NCBI GenBank assembly: GCA_029983705.1
Contig: JASBYZ010000013.1
Location: 1 to 23,725, forward strand
DNA from: Coriobacteriales bacterium
Lineage (GTDB): Bacteria; Actinomycetota; Coriobacteriia; Coriobacteriales; JAEZZM01
Direction of reading: 5' to 3'
DNA length: 23,725 nucleotides
Shown here: one piece after another, positions 1 to 6,760 of the stretch
Numbering within the stretch: position 1 is the stretch's first letter
Layout: every line of letters starts with the position of its first letter
Notes under the pieces: model-generated
The model's input: only the letters and a program-made list of their open reading frames with translations
Told to the model about the DNA's origin: nothing
The model's database searches: none
Position numbers and translations under genes: made by a program

Positions 1-1241
1 TTAACAAGGGCCTCATCCAGTCCAGCACGCTTAAAGCGGTGCTGGAGATAGCCCACAGCTTCCTCGTTTTCCCAGTCAGTCTGTACGACCATGCGCTCAA
101 TTGCCTTACCTTCAATGCGCCAAACACCACCGCCAAGATTGGTTATAGTAAAGGCCTTATCGCGAGCTTGACGCTTAACTTCCCAAACCTGGTCAAAGTC
201 ATGAGTTTCTTCAACAGCGTTTTGTTCACGAATGTCTTTGATTTTAGCACCAAGCTCCATCATAAAGGACTGCATTCCCTCACCACTTACTGCTGACACT
301 GCAAAGTATGGGAGACCTTCCTTTTGAGCAAGCTCTTTTACACGCGTATTATTTTCTTGAGAAATCTCTAAATCTGCCTTGTTGCCAACAATAATAGTTG
401 GTCGCTCAAGAAGTTCAGGAGCATATTGCCCCAGCTCATTTTTAATCACATGATAGTCTTCAACAGGATCTCTACCTTCAAATGAGCCGCTCAAGTCAAG
501 GACATGCAAAATCATAGCCGTACGCTCAACATGGCGCAAAAACTCATGTCCTAGGCCCTTGCCCTCACTTGCGCCCTCAATAAGACCTGGGATATCTGCA
601 ACGACGTATTGGTACTCTCCCACCTTTACCATACCTAAATTTGGCTCAAGGGTAGTAAAAGGATAATCTGCAATCTTAGGACGTGCCTTAGACATATGCG
701 CAATCAAAGAAGACTTACCTACAGAAGGCATGCCCACTAAAGCTGCATCTGCCATGAGCTTTACTTCAAGCTCAATCCAGTGCTCAAGTGCTGGCTCTCC
801 AAGTTCTGCAAAAGCTGGGGCTCTTCTGGTTGGGGTTACAAAGTGGATGTTTCCCTTACCACCAACTCCACCCTGAGCTACCATAACTCTCTCACCAGGA
901 TGTGTAAGGTCAGCTATCATCTCTTCGCGCTCCATGTCATCTTCATTGATGGAGTAGATAACCGTACCTACAGGTACCTTCAATATAAGGTCCTCACCGC
1001 GTGCCCCGTGTAGCTTTGAGCCCTTACCGTGAGTGCCTCTTTCAGCTCTAAAGTGGTGCTTAAAACGATATTCAATTAAAGACGATACATTTTGGTCAGC
1101 CTGGATGTAGATGTTTCCACCGTGCCCTCCGTCTCCGCCATCAGGACCACCCTTTGGCACGTGAGCTTCACGTCTAAATGACATACAACCCGCACCACCA
1201 TTGCCGCCTTTAACATTGATGCGAACCTGATCTATAAACAA
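1..1241 (-). CDS. obg: GTPase Obg/CgtA, 3' end off the window
   Basis: Large ribosome-associated GTPase that acts in late 50S subunit assembly and stress signalling; it binds and hydrolyses GTP in the cytoplasm. The visible 413 codons give the glycine-rich Obg fold (residues 1-160, with GGNGGAG and GGPDGGDGGHGG stretches). The G domain follows, with G1 GMPSVGKS at about 170-177, DIPGLIEG from about 216, NKAD near 285 and SAVSGEG further on. Then comes the start of the OCT C-terminal domain. No stop codon is reached before base 1, so a short C-terminal piece is missing. The start must be the TTG at 1241: the product begins MFIDQVRINV as in the family, an in-frame stop lies two codons upstream, and an AGGTGGTGG ribosome-binding site sits 7 bases ahead. 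It is the last visible gene of the rplU-rpmA-obg group. The family call is secure from motifs. Confidence 0.97.
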   Translation of the reverse strand, partial: MFIDQVRINVKGGNGGAGCMSFRREAHVPKGGPDGGDGGHGGNIYIQADQNVSSLIEYRFKHHFRAERGTHGKGSKLHGARGEDLILKVPVGTVIYSINEDDMEREEMIADLTHPGERVMVAQGGVGGKGNIHFVTPTRRAPAFAELGEPALEHWIELEVKLMADAALVGMPSVGKSSLIAHMSKARPKIADYPFTTLEPNLGMVKVGEYQYVVADIPGLIEGASEGKGLGHEFLRHVERTAMILHVLDLSGSFEGRDPVEDYHVIKNELGQYAPELLERPTIIVGNKADLEISQENNTRVKELAQKEGLPYFAVSAVSGEGMQSFMMELGAKIKDIREQNAVEETHDFDQVWEVKRQARDKAFTITNLGGGVWRIEGKAIERMVVQTDWENEEAVGYLQHRFKRAGLDEALV

Positions 1242-1248
1242 ACTTTAA

Positions 1249-1257
1249 TCCACCACC
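1249..1257 (-). promoter_or_regulatory. Ribosome-binding site deciding the TTG start of obg
   Basis: On the minus strand the bases read AGGTGGTGG, 7 bases before the TTG at 1241. It is a strong Shine-Dalgarno match and explains why the gene can use TTG. The nearest in-frame ATG (codon 20) would remove the conserved start of the Obg fold. Confidence 0.8.
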
Positions 1258-1269
1258 TAATAATAAGAA

Positions 1270-1298
1270 ATCCCTGCTAAGTATAACTTAACAGGGAT
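1270..1298 (-). terminator. Hairpin between rpmA and obg (terminator or attenuator-like)
   Basis: Bases 1270-1282 and 1286-1298 form a 13-position stem with one C/A mismatch around a three-base loop. The outer arm is ATCCCTG pairing with CAGGGAT, the inner arm TAAGT pairing with ACTTA. On the minus strand it is followed by TTTCTTATTATT and then directly by the obg ribosome-binding site. The U-rich stretch is imperfect, so it may be a leaky terminator, an attenuator that lowers obg relative to the two ribosomal protein genes, or an mRNA-stabilising stem. The structure is visible; the role is inferred. Confidence 0.55.
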
Positions 1299-1342
1299 CA
1301 ACTTTAGCTTATATATTGGCCAAACGTATAAGGTTTATTGTT

Positions 1343-1597
1343 TTAAGCCTCTTGAGGGAGAACGTGTACCTTACGCTTTTGTCCACGAGTATACTCAACA
1401 ATACCATCTACAAGTGCAAAAAGGGTATCATCAGAACCGCGACCTACATTTTCACCTGGGTGAATGTGGGTACCACGTTGACGAACGAGGATAGTACCAG
1501 TGCTTACTTCTTGACCAGCAAAACGCTTGCATCCAAGACGTTTTGCATGTGAGTCACGACCATTTCTTGTTGATCCAAGACCTTTTTTATGTGCCAT
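1343..1597 (-). CDS. rpmA: 50S ribosomal protein L27
   Basis: Structural protein of the large ribosomal subunit whose N-terminus reaches the peptidyl transferase centre. The 84-residue product starts MAHKKGLGSTRNGRDS, the canonical mature L27 N-terminus, and continues with KRFAGQEVSTGTILVRQRGT and a PGENVGRG segment. It begins directly at the functional N-terminus and lacks the cleavable leader of Firmicutes L27 that the Prp protease removes, so no processing is expected. Start ATG at 1597, preceded by AAGGTAGG. It lies 34 bases downstream of rplU and about 100 bases upstream of obg, separated from obg by a hairpin. Length and sequence are standard for the family. Confidence 0.98.
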   Translation of the reverse strand: MAHKKGLGSTRNGRDSHAKRLGCKRFAGQEVSTGTILVRQRGTHIHPGENVGRGSDDTLFALVDGIVEYTRGQKRKVHVLPQEA

Positions 1598-1631
1598 GAA
1601 AAACCTACCTTAACTTCTTTTAAGCAAACAA

Positions 1632-1943
1632 TTATTTTGCTGCGATATCTGTAATCTTAACCTTGGTGAGATTTTGTCTATGTCCTTTAAGACGCTTGTA
1701 ACCTTTACGTCTCTTAAACTTAAAGACTAAAACCTTTTTATCTTTAAATTGCTCAACAACTTCTGCGCTTACCTTAGCTTTTGCAAGTTTGTCAGCATCA
1801 GTGATGATATTTTTACCATCGTTTAAAAAGAGAACCTCAAAGTTAACGGTGTCACCTTGTTCAGCATCTAGCTTCTCAACATTGATAACGTCACCTTGAG
1901 AAACCTTATACTGCTTGCCACCAGTTTTAACGATTGCATACAT
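1632..1943 (-). CDS. rplU: 50S ribosomal protein L21
   Basis: Large-subunit ribosomal protein binding 23S rRNA. The 103-residue product begins MYAIVKTGGKQYKVSQGD, the signature L21 N-terminus, and ends with the basic KRRKGYKRLKGHRQ segment that contacts RNA. The reading frame stays open upstream to a GTG at 2000. However, the ATG at 1943 gives the standard family length, and the region 1988-2016 is a near-consensus promoter whose transcript would begin downstream of that GTG. A GAAGGG motif about 12 bases upstream is the likely ribosome-binding site, with somewhat long spacing. First gene of rplU-rpmA-obg. Confidence 0.98.
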   Translation of the reverse strand: MYAIVKTGGKQYKVSQGDVINVEKLDAEQGDTVNFEVLFLNDGKNIITDADKLAKAKVSAEVVEQFKDKKVLVFKFKRRKGYKRLKGHRQNLTKVKITDIAAK

Positions 1944-1987
1944 GTTTATTAGTAACCCTTCAATTAATCTCAAAAGTGCAAGTGGTA

Positions 1988-2016
1988 ATATTAGCACCAC
2001 TATACAGACAGGTCAA
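1988..2016 (-). promoter_or_regulatory. Sigma-70 type promoter for rplU-rpmA-obg
   Basis: On the minus strand, TTGACC (2016-2011) and TAATAT (1993-1988) are separated by exactly 17 bases. Both boxes match the housekeeping consensus at five of six positions. Transcription would begin near 1981, giving a leader of about 38 bases before the rplU ATG. This lets the ribosomal protein genes be expressed independently of the long upstream mre/radical SAM cluster. No convincing intrinsic terminator separates it from the RNase gene; only AT-rich, weak dyads are present in 2017-2092. Confidence 0.75.
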
Positions 2017-2092
2017 TTGAAAAGCTCTCTTAAAAAGGGAAAAGTTTAAGATGCCTTCTCTATTAACTTGTTTTTACACTGTTTTATGGTGT

Positions 2093-3019
2093 CTAATGTC
2101 CACGCGAAAAAATCGCTACCGATAATCTTAACTCATAGTTAACATATATAGGACTCTTTGTGCCAAGCTTCAAAGAAATTTCATGACATAACTTTTTGAT
2201 GAGATCTTCTTTTAAGTTACCCGCAAAATCGAGCACAAATAAGCCTCGTAAATTATTGTCTAAGATAAATTTGCAGAGGTATTCAACTGCCTCAGTATTA
2301 ACTACACGCACCAGGTCATCAGGAGTTGAGGCATGTGCAATACCTGAGTTTACGTCTATGGTGTAGCATGCTTCGGTTTTCTCTATTACATAGTGCCCGC
2401 CACTTGGTAACTCTTGCTTACCAAGTTCTACATCTTCATCCTCTTTTGCTGGCGCCTCTGTCTCAATATGCTCAAGTAAAACAGGCTCATGAACCTCACG
2501 ACCTCGTTCAATTAAGTCTTTAGCACGCAAGAATAAGGAATCTAAAAACTCTGCCGCCTTAGGAGGCTCGCAGTATGCTCCACGTGTACGAACCACTAAC
2601 TCAACTGGACCATTAGCATAGTCATTAAAGTCGTCTGATCTCTCATGTACGTAGTCATCTAAAAAGTTTGTAAGTTTAGCGAGCAAATCTTTATCAAGCT
2701 CATTTGGAAATATATAGGCCACGTGGGTTTGAAGCTTTTGACCCAAAATCTTCTCGCCCCTAAAGCGTACGGCAACATGGTGGTTTTCTACATTGATTAC
2801 CGGACTAGCTTTTGCCTGTTTAGCCTGCGAACTTGTTTCGGACTTAAGCTGAAGCATAATCATTTTTTCCGTTGCATAATCTTGACGATTTAAGCGCTTA
2901 ATTCTGTTAAGAGGGACAAAAACCTTCTCACCATCAGGCCCCATGGCAAAGCAGGCTTTTAAATCTTTTCTGAGCGATAAAACACGCGCAGTAAAGATAT
3001 CACCAACTTGTAAACTCAT
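2093..3019 (-). CDS. Short RNase E/G family ribonuclease lacking the C-terminal Zn-link
   Basis: Member of the RNase E/G endoribonuclease family that cleaves single-stranded RNA in rRNA maturation and mRNA decay. Visible: an S1-like N-terminus (VGDIFTARVLSLRKDLKACF, about residues 5-40) and the catalytic core with GGHYVIEKTEA and TIDVNSG. The metal-binding aspartates correspond to D222 in TIDVNSG and D264 in FVLDFAGN. The product is only 308 residues, against about 480 or more for RNase G. It ends soon after the catalytic core, so the CPxCxG Zn-link and small dimerisation domain are absent. No continuation of the frame or frameshifted remnant appears in the following 150 bases. ATG start, one base after the stop of the upstream TIGR03936 gene, so the two are probably translationally coupled. 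Whether it is an active dimeric nuclease is uncertain. Confidence 0.85.
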   Translation of the reverse strand: MSLQVGDIFTARVLSLRKDLKACFAMGPDGEKVFVPLNRIKRLNRQDYATEKMIMLQLKSETSSQAKQAKASPVINVENHHVAVRFRGEKILGQKLQTHVAYIFPNELDKDLLAKLTNFLDDYVHERSDDFNDYANGPVELVVRTRGAYCEPPKAAEFLDSLFLRAKDLIERGREVHEPVLLEHIETEAPAKEDEDVELGKQELPSGGHYVIEKTEACYTIDVNSGIAHASTPDDLVRVVNTEAVEYLCKFILDNNLRGLFVLDFAGNLKEDLIKKLCHEISLKLGTKSPIYVNYELRLSVAIFSRGH

Positions 3020-3020
3020 A

Positions 3021-3803
3021 TTAAATTCCCCGTTTTATCTCTCCAGTTACCTCTTCGATGTATTGAGCAGTGCGTTTGATTAAAACAGATTCAAAGACCC
3101 TAAATCTGTCAAAGCGCAGGTCTAGTCCCAAGTCCTTAAATTTTATTGCTCTAGTACATAATTCTACATCTGGGGCAGCAATTTCAATCTCTCGCGCTAA
3201 AGCATCAATAAGAATATCTGGTCTAAGCGATCCGGAGTCAAGCGCCCGTGTTATTAAATTGAGCTGATATTTGCCAGTATCTATAGTCGTTAACTGAGGT
3301 TTCTTATATAATCTTGTTTGTAATTCGAGCTTTTTTATTTTTCCTTTTTTATCGAACTCAATATAATTTCTATTGAGTATCTCATCAAGTGCTAGCTGAA
3401 TATGCTCTGGTGAGAGCTGCGGTGAACTAAGGCTTATTTCATATTCACTTATCGTTAATGCCTTTGTGAGTGAGTCACTTTTAGGATCAATGTATTTAGC
3501 ATCTAAAGGATAGAGATTTTCTGGTGAGTTATCCTGCAAACGCTTAAGTGCCTCTTTGGTATCTACAAAGTCAGTGAGGTTTACATCAAAGTATTCATCT
3601 AAAGACTCTGCTCCAAGGGGCAGCGCTGCAGAATAGGCGATTTTCATATGTGGAGAAAACCCTTGAGTGAGCGCAAAGGGCAGTTCTGCTCGCCTAATAG
3701 ATCTCTCAATTGCACGAAGCACCTCTAAGTGCGAGAGGTAGCGCAAACGTGAGATTTTTTGATAACGTACGCGCAGCTTAAAGCCTATTTGATTATTCAA
3801 CAA
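3021..3803 (-). CDS. TIGR03936 / DUF2344 family protein, partner of the upstream radical SAM protein
   Basis: Protein of unknown biochemical role that is found beside, or fused to, TIGR03960 radical SAM proteins. The N-terminal hallmark is clear: KLRVRYQKISRLRYLSHLEV, then RAIERSIRRAELPFA, TQGFSPHMKIAYS and ALPLG. A second part of about 130 residues ends in RTAQYIEEVTGEIKRGI. The reading frame extends upstream to 3872, but that segment lies inside the radical SAM gene. The best start is the TTG at 3803 (TTG at 3800 is also possible), with AGGTGA at 3814-3809 just ahead, giving about 260 residues and an 11-base overlap with the upstream gene. The overlap and shared family distribution suggest the two proteins act together, perhaps in RNA or ribosome modification; this role is inference. 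Confidence 0.85.
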   Translation of the reverse strand: MLNNQIGFKLRVRYQKISRLRYLSHLEVLRAIERSIRRAELPFALTQGFSPHMKIAYSAALPLGAESLDEYFDVNLTDFVDTKEALKRLQDNSPENLYPLDAKYIDPKSDSLTKALTISEYEISLSSPQLSPEHIQLALDEILNRNYIEFDKKGKIKKLELQTRLYKKPQLTTIDTGKYQLNLITRALDSGSLRPDILIDALAREIEIAAPDVELCTRAIKFKDLGLDLRFDRFRVFESVLIKRTAQYIEEVTGEIKRGI

Positions 3804-5664
3804 GTCTATCACCTGCCAGATCAATATCAGCATTAGTACGCGTGCACACACCACAATAGGTGCAAAGCCCAAATGTACAGTCTTCTGTAATTTGAGACAT
3901 CTTAGAGCGCAAGTCTTCCATCTCGAGGTAATTGTTAAGTACTAAGGAGTCAATGTGCGCCCAAGGCAGCGGGTCTTTGTAGCCATACGACTTACATGCA
4001 AGTTCAAGCAAGTTAAATCCAAGTTCCTCTGCAGTCTCAAACCAAAGTTTTTCTTGAGCCTGCTCTGTCCACGCATCAAAGCGCGCACCACGCTTCCATA
4101 CCTCATAAATAAGCTGAGCAAGTGATCTGTCGCCGCGTGCCAGCACCGCCTCAAGATAAGAGGTGTCTGAGGCATGATAGTTAAGGCGCACGCCCTTTTG
4201 AGGCATGCTTTCTTTTAGGACTTCAATTCTGCGCTTAATCTCATCCGGATGAACTTGGCCAAACCACTGGTATGGGGTATGTGACTTAGGCACAAAAATA
4301 GCTGCTGAACAGGTAATTTGAATCGCAGACCTCTGGGAAGGCTCACAGTTATCTCGTGCAATCTCATAGGCTCTTTGAGCTAGCTCTCCAATTGCGCGCA
4401 AATCATCATCTGTCTCTGAGGGAAGTCCAATCATAAAGTAGAGCTTTATCCTTCTCCAGCCTGCCTTAAAAGCACCCTCAATGGACTTCTCGATATCTTC
4501 TTCAGTAATATTTTTGTTGATTACATTTCTTAAGCGCTGAGAACCTGCCTCGGGCGCAAAGGTAAGTCCACCTTTTTTAGAACCCGAAACTAAAGCCGCC
4601 ATCTCAACACCAAAGCTATCCATACGCTGGGACGGAAGTGAAATTCTTACTCCAGTAATTGCAAGACGCTTATTTAAGCGGGTTAATATCTCTTCAATTT
4701 GTGAGTGGTCTGTTGTTGAGAGTGAAGTTAAAGACACCTCATCATAGCCAGTCTTTTTTAAACCCTCAAGTACGGCTGAGACAATCTGGTCTGCAGTACG
4801 CTCACGCACTGGTCGATACGCCATACCAGCCTGACAAAACCTACAACCACGAGAACAGCCACGTAAAATCTCAATTGCAACCCTGTCATGCACCGTTGCT
4901 GCGTAGGGCACAATATGTGAAGCAAGAGGATCTGTATTCTTAAAGCCTGTCACAATTTGGCGCTTAACTTTTTCAGGCACACCCTCTTTTATTGGAGCAT
5001 AAATTGCTCGGCTTTGCTCCTCTTTGGGAAGTTCAGCATAAAACTGAGGCACATAAACTCCCGGCACCTGTGAGAGCGCAAAGAGCATATCTTCTCGAGA
5101 AAGTCCTTCAGCAAGCGCCTTTCTGTGAGCATCAACAAATTTAATAATCTGCTCTTCTGACTCTCCAATTAACACACAATCAAAAAAGTCAGCTATAGGT
5201 TCAGGGTTTAAAACAGAAGGCCCGCCTGCAATAATAAGGGGGTCATCCAAGCTTCTCTCTTTAGAAAAGAGAGGAATCTGAGCTAAATCAAGTGACTCTA
5301 AAATATTTGTTACGGCCATCTCGTGAGGATACTGGATGCCTATTAAATCAAAGTCCTTAAGTGCATCACCCGACTCAAGTCCGTACAAAGGAATATCAAG
5401 TGCGCGCATGCAGTCAGCCATATCAATCCAAGGCGTATAAGCACGCTCACAAGAAACACCCTCCTGCGCATTTAAAATGCTGTACAAAATTGCAAGTCCC
5501 TGGTTTGCCTGACCCACCTCATAGGTATCCGGATACATCATGCATGCTCGGTAGTCTGCGTTTGGATCTAGAGCACTTGCTCCCCACTCATGATTGATAT
5601 AACGAGAAGGACGCTCCACTAATTCGAGGAGCGTCTCTACTTGAGAAAATACGTTTGTTGACAA
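3793..5664 (-). CDS. TIGR03960 family B12-binding-like radical SAM protein
   Basis: Radical S-adenosylmethionine protein of unknown substrate. The first 200 or so residues resemble a cobalamin-binding-like domain (ADYRACMMYPDTYEVGQANQ, PLIIAGGPS, FFDCVLIGESEE). The radical SAM core carries the CxxxCxxC cluster motif at C270, C274 and C277 (RGCSRGCRFCQAG). It is followed by EVSLTSLSTTDHSQIEEI and GGLTFAPEAGSQRLRNVI, typical of the family. A C-terminal cysteine set, C596, C601, C604 and C607 (CTFGLCTYCGVC), is the usual end of TIGR03960 proteins and could hold an additional metal cluster. 623 residues is family-normal. The start is TTG at 5664, with AAGGGAG 9 bases upstream and 3 bases after the preceding stop; no ATG lies before the conserved ERPSRYINHEWG segment. 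It overlaps its TIGR03936 partner. Confidence 0.93.
   Translation of the reverse strand: MSTNVFSQVETLLELVERPSRYINHEWGASALDPNADYRACMMYPDTYEVGQANQGLAILYSILNAQEGVSCERAYTPWIDMADCMRALDIPLYGLESGDALKDFDLIGIQYPHEMAVTNILESLDLAQIPLFSKERSLDDPLIIAGGPSVLNPEPIADFFDCVLIGESEEQIIKFVDAHRKALAEGLSREDMLFALSQVPGVYVPQFYAELPKEEQSRAIYAPIKEGVPEKVKRQIVTGFKNTDPLASHIVPYAATVHDRVAIEILRGCSRGCRFCQAGMAYRPVRERTADQIVSAVLEGLKKTGYDEVSLTSLSTTDHSQIEEILTRLNKRLAITGVRISLPSQRMDSFGVEMAALVSGSKKGGLTFAPEAGSQRLRNVINKNITEEDIEKSIEGAFKAGWRRIKLYFMIGLPSETDDDLRAIGELAQRAYEIARDNCEPSQRSAIQITCSAAIFVPKSHTPYQWFGQVHPDEIKRRIEVLKESMPQKGVRLNYHASDTSYLEAVLARGDRSLAQLIYEVWKRGARFDAWTEQAQEKLWFETAEELGFNLLELACKSYGYKDPLPWAHIDSLVLNNYLEMEDLRSKMSQITEDCTFGLCTYCGVCTRTNADIDLAGDRLVE
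3809..3814 (-). promoter_or_regulatory. Ribosome-binding site supporting a TTG start for the TIGR03936 gene
   Basis: AGGTGA on the minus strand, inside the last codons of the radical SAM gene, sits 5 bases before the TTG at 3803 and 8 before the TTG at 3800. No ATG or GTG in the frame precedes the conserved KLRVRY start at a sensible distance, so this site decides the start. Confidence 0.6.
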
Positions 5665-5667
5665 AAG

Positions 5668-6690
5668 CTAAATCTCCCTTGGCTCCTCTTCACCATTTGG
5701 ATGCTTCTTTTTTCTAAATGGAAGTGAGAGTGGAGCTTTTTCTTTAGCGGTCTCTGAAACCTTGGCACCTATCTTTTTTGCCTCATGAGCAATCTTGTCT
5801 CCTGCATCAAAAAGCTTAGAGCCAATGCCTTGCAAAGATCCACCACTTTCAAAATACTCTATAACAGCCTTTCCCATAGCCATGGTTCCACTATAGCCAA
5901 TTCCGGCCTTAACAGCCCAGCCGAGCGCTGGAACAACTCCAATTACGTTTCTGGCAACAGCTCTGAGTGCAAAGCCTCCACCAATAACACCCGCAAGCTC
6001 TTTAACGCGCTCAGGTCCCATTTCTTGTCCGTACGCTGCAGCAATTTGAAGCACCATCTTAGCCTGGTTAAGTGTCATAACTGGCATGTCTGCACCAGGA
6101 ACTAAGGTAACGCCTCCCACAAGAGCGTTTTGTTTTGAGGTTTCTTTTACAATCTTTTCTGCAAGCGCTTTTCTTGCAAAAGGAAAGTTAGCAGCAATCG
6201 CAAGTTCAAGCTCATCAGGACTTACCTCAAGCATCCAAAGGCCTATAGAGCGAAGCCCCTCAGAAATATTGCCCTCAAAGGCATTAAACTCGATATAGTC
6301 ATCAGGGTTTAATCTATCAAAGCTTGAAAGAGATACCTGAGAAACTTTGCCGGTATTATCGGTCAAAATTTTAACAGGTATATTTTGGCGAGCAAGTCTT
6401 GAATATAAGGTATTAGATTCATTGGCACTTGAAGCAATAATAATTGCAAAATCGGTATTGGTATTAATTTCTGCCTCACCACCTTTGACAAAGCTTTCAA
6501 CGTGAATCATGCCAGTTGAAAGATTTGGATTTAAGTATTGGTGTGCAATCTCTAAGAGGTGGCGCGCTGCACCCTCTTCAACAAATATTGCGAGGCGAAT
6601 TAAACTAGCACGTGCTTTAGTAGCATCTGAGCCAGCATTAAATAGGTTTCTAATATCTCCTACGCCATATGAAGCCACAAAAGCCTCCAT
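5668..6690 (-). CDS. DUF697 (YcjF-like) domain membrane protein, function unknown
   Basis: 340-residue protein. The C-terminal half matches the DUF697 family: VTLVPGADMPVMTLNQAKMV at about 194-213, AAAYGQ, GGFALRAVARNVIGVVPALG, then WAVKAGIGYSGTMAMGKAV, with two hydrophobic, glycine/alanine-rich segments at about 234-275. In many proteins this domain follows a small GTPase. Here the first 190 residues show no P-loop (GxxxxGK[ST]), though FAIIIASSANESN near 81-93 and VKILTDN near 106-112 could be a degenerate GTPase-like fold. The C-terminal tail is highly charged (SLPFRKKKHPNGEEEPREI). ATG start at 6690. It lies 70 bases after rodA and 3 bases before the radical SAM gene, so it bridges the cell-elongation and RNA-related genes. 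No function can be assigned. Confidence 0.8.
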   Translation of the reverse strand: MEAFVASYGVGDIRNLFNAGSDATKARASLIRLAIFVEEGAARHLLEIAHQYLNPNLSTGMIHVESFVKGGEAEINTNTDFAIIIASSANESNTLYSRLARQNIPVKILTDNTGKVSQVSLSSFDRLNPDDYIEFNAFEGNISEGLRSIGLWMLEVSPDELELAIAANFPFARKALAEKIVKETSKQNALVGGVTLVPGADMPVMTLNQAKMVLQIAAAYGQEMGPERVKELAGVIGGGFALRAVARNVIGVVPALGWAVKAGIGYSGTMAMGKAVIEYFESGGSLQGIGSKLFDAGDKIAHEAKKIGAKVSETAKEKAPLSLPFRKKKHPNGEEEPREI

Positions 6691-6760
6691 TTCATAAATA
6701 TCAAATAAAGTATCTTAGTATTTCTATCCAAAAGAGGATCTTTTTAGCCGCCTGCCCAAA

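Noticed and set aside
1944..2000. 19-residue N-terminal extension of L21 from a GTG at 2000
   Set aside because: It would overlap the -10 box of the near-consensus promoter and does not occur in L21. The ATG at 1943 gives the canonical protein.
2017..2092. Intrinsic terminator between the RNase gene and the rplU promoter
   Set aside because: The only dyads (for example TCTTAAA with TTTAAGA) are short and AT-rich, with no proper U tract. They are too weak to call.
5785..6105. Plus-strand open frame of 106 codons
   Set aside because: Antisense to the DUF697 gene, with no ribosome-binding site or family signal.
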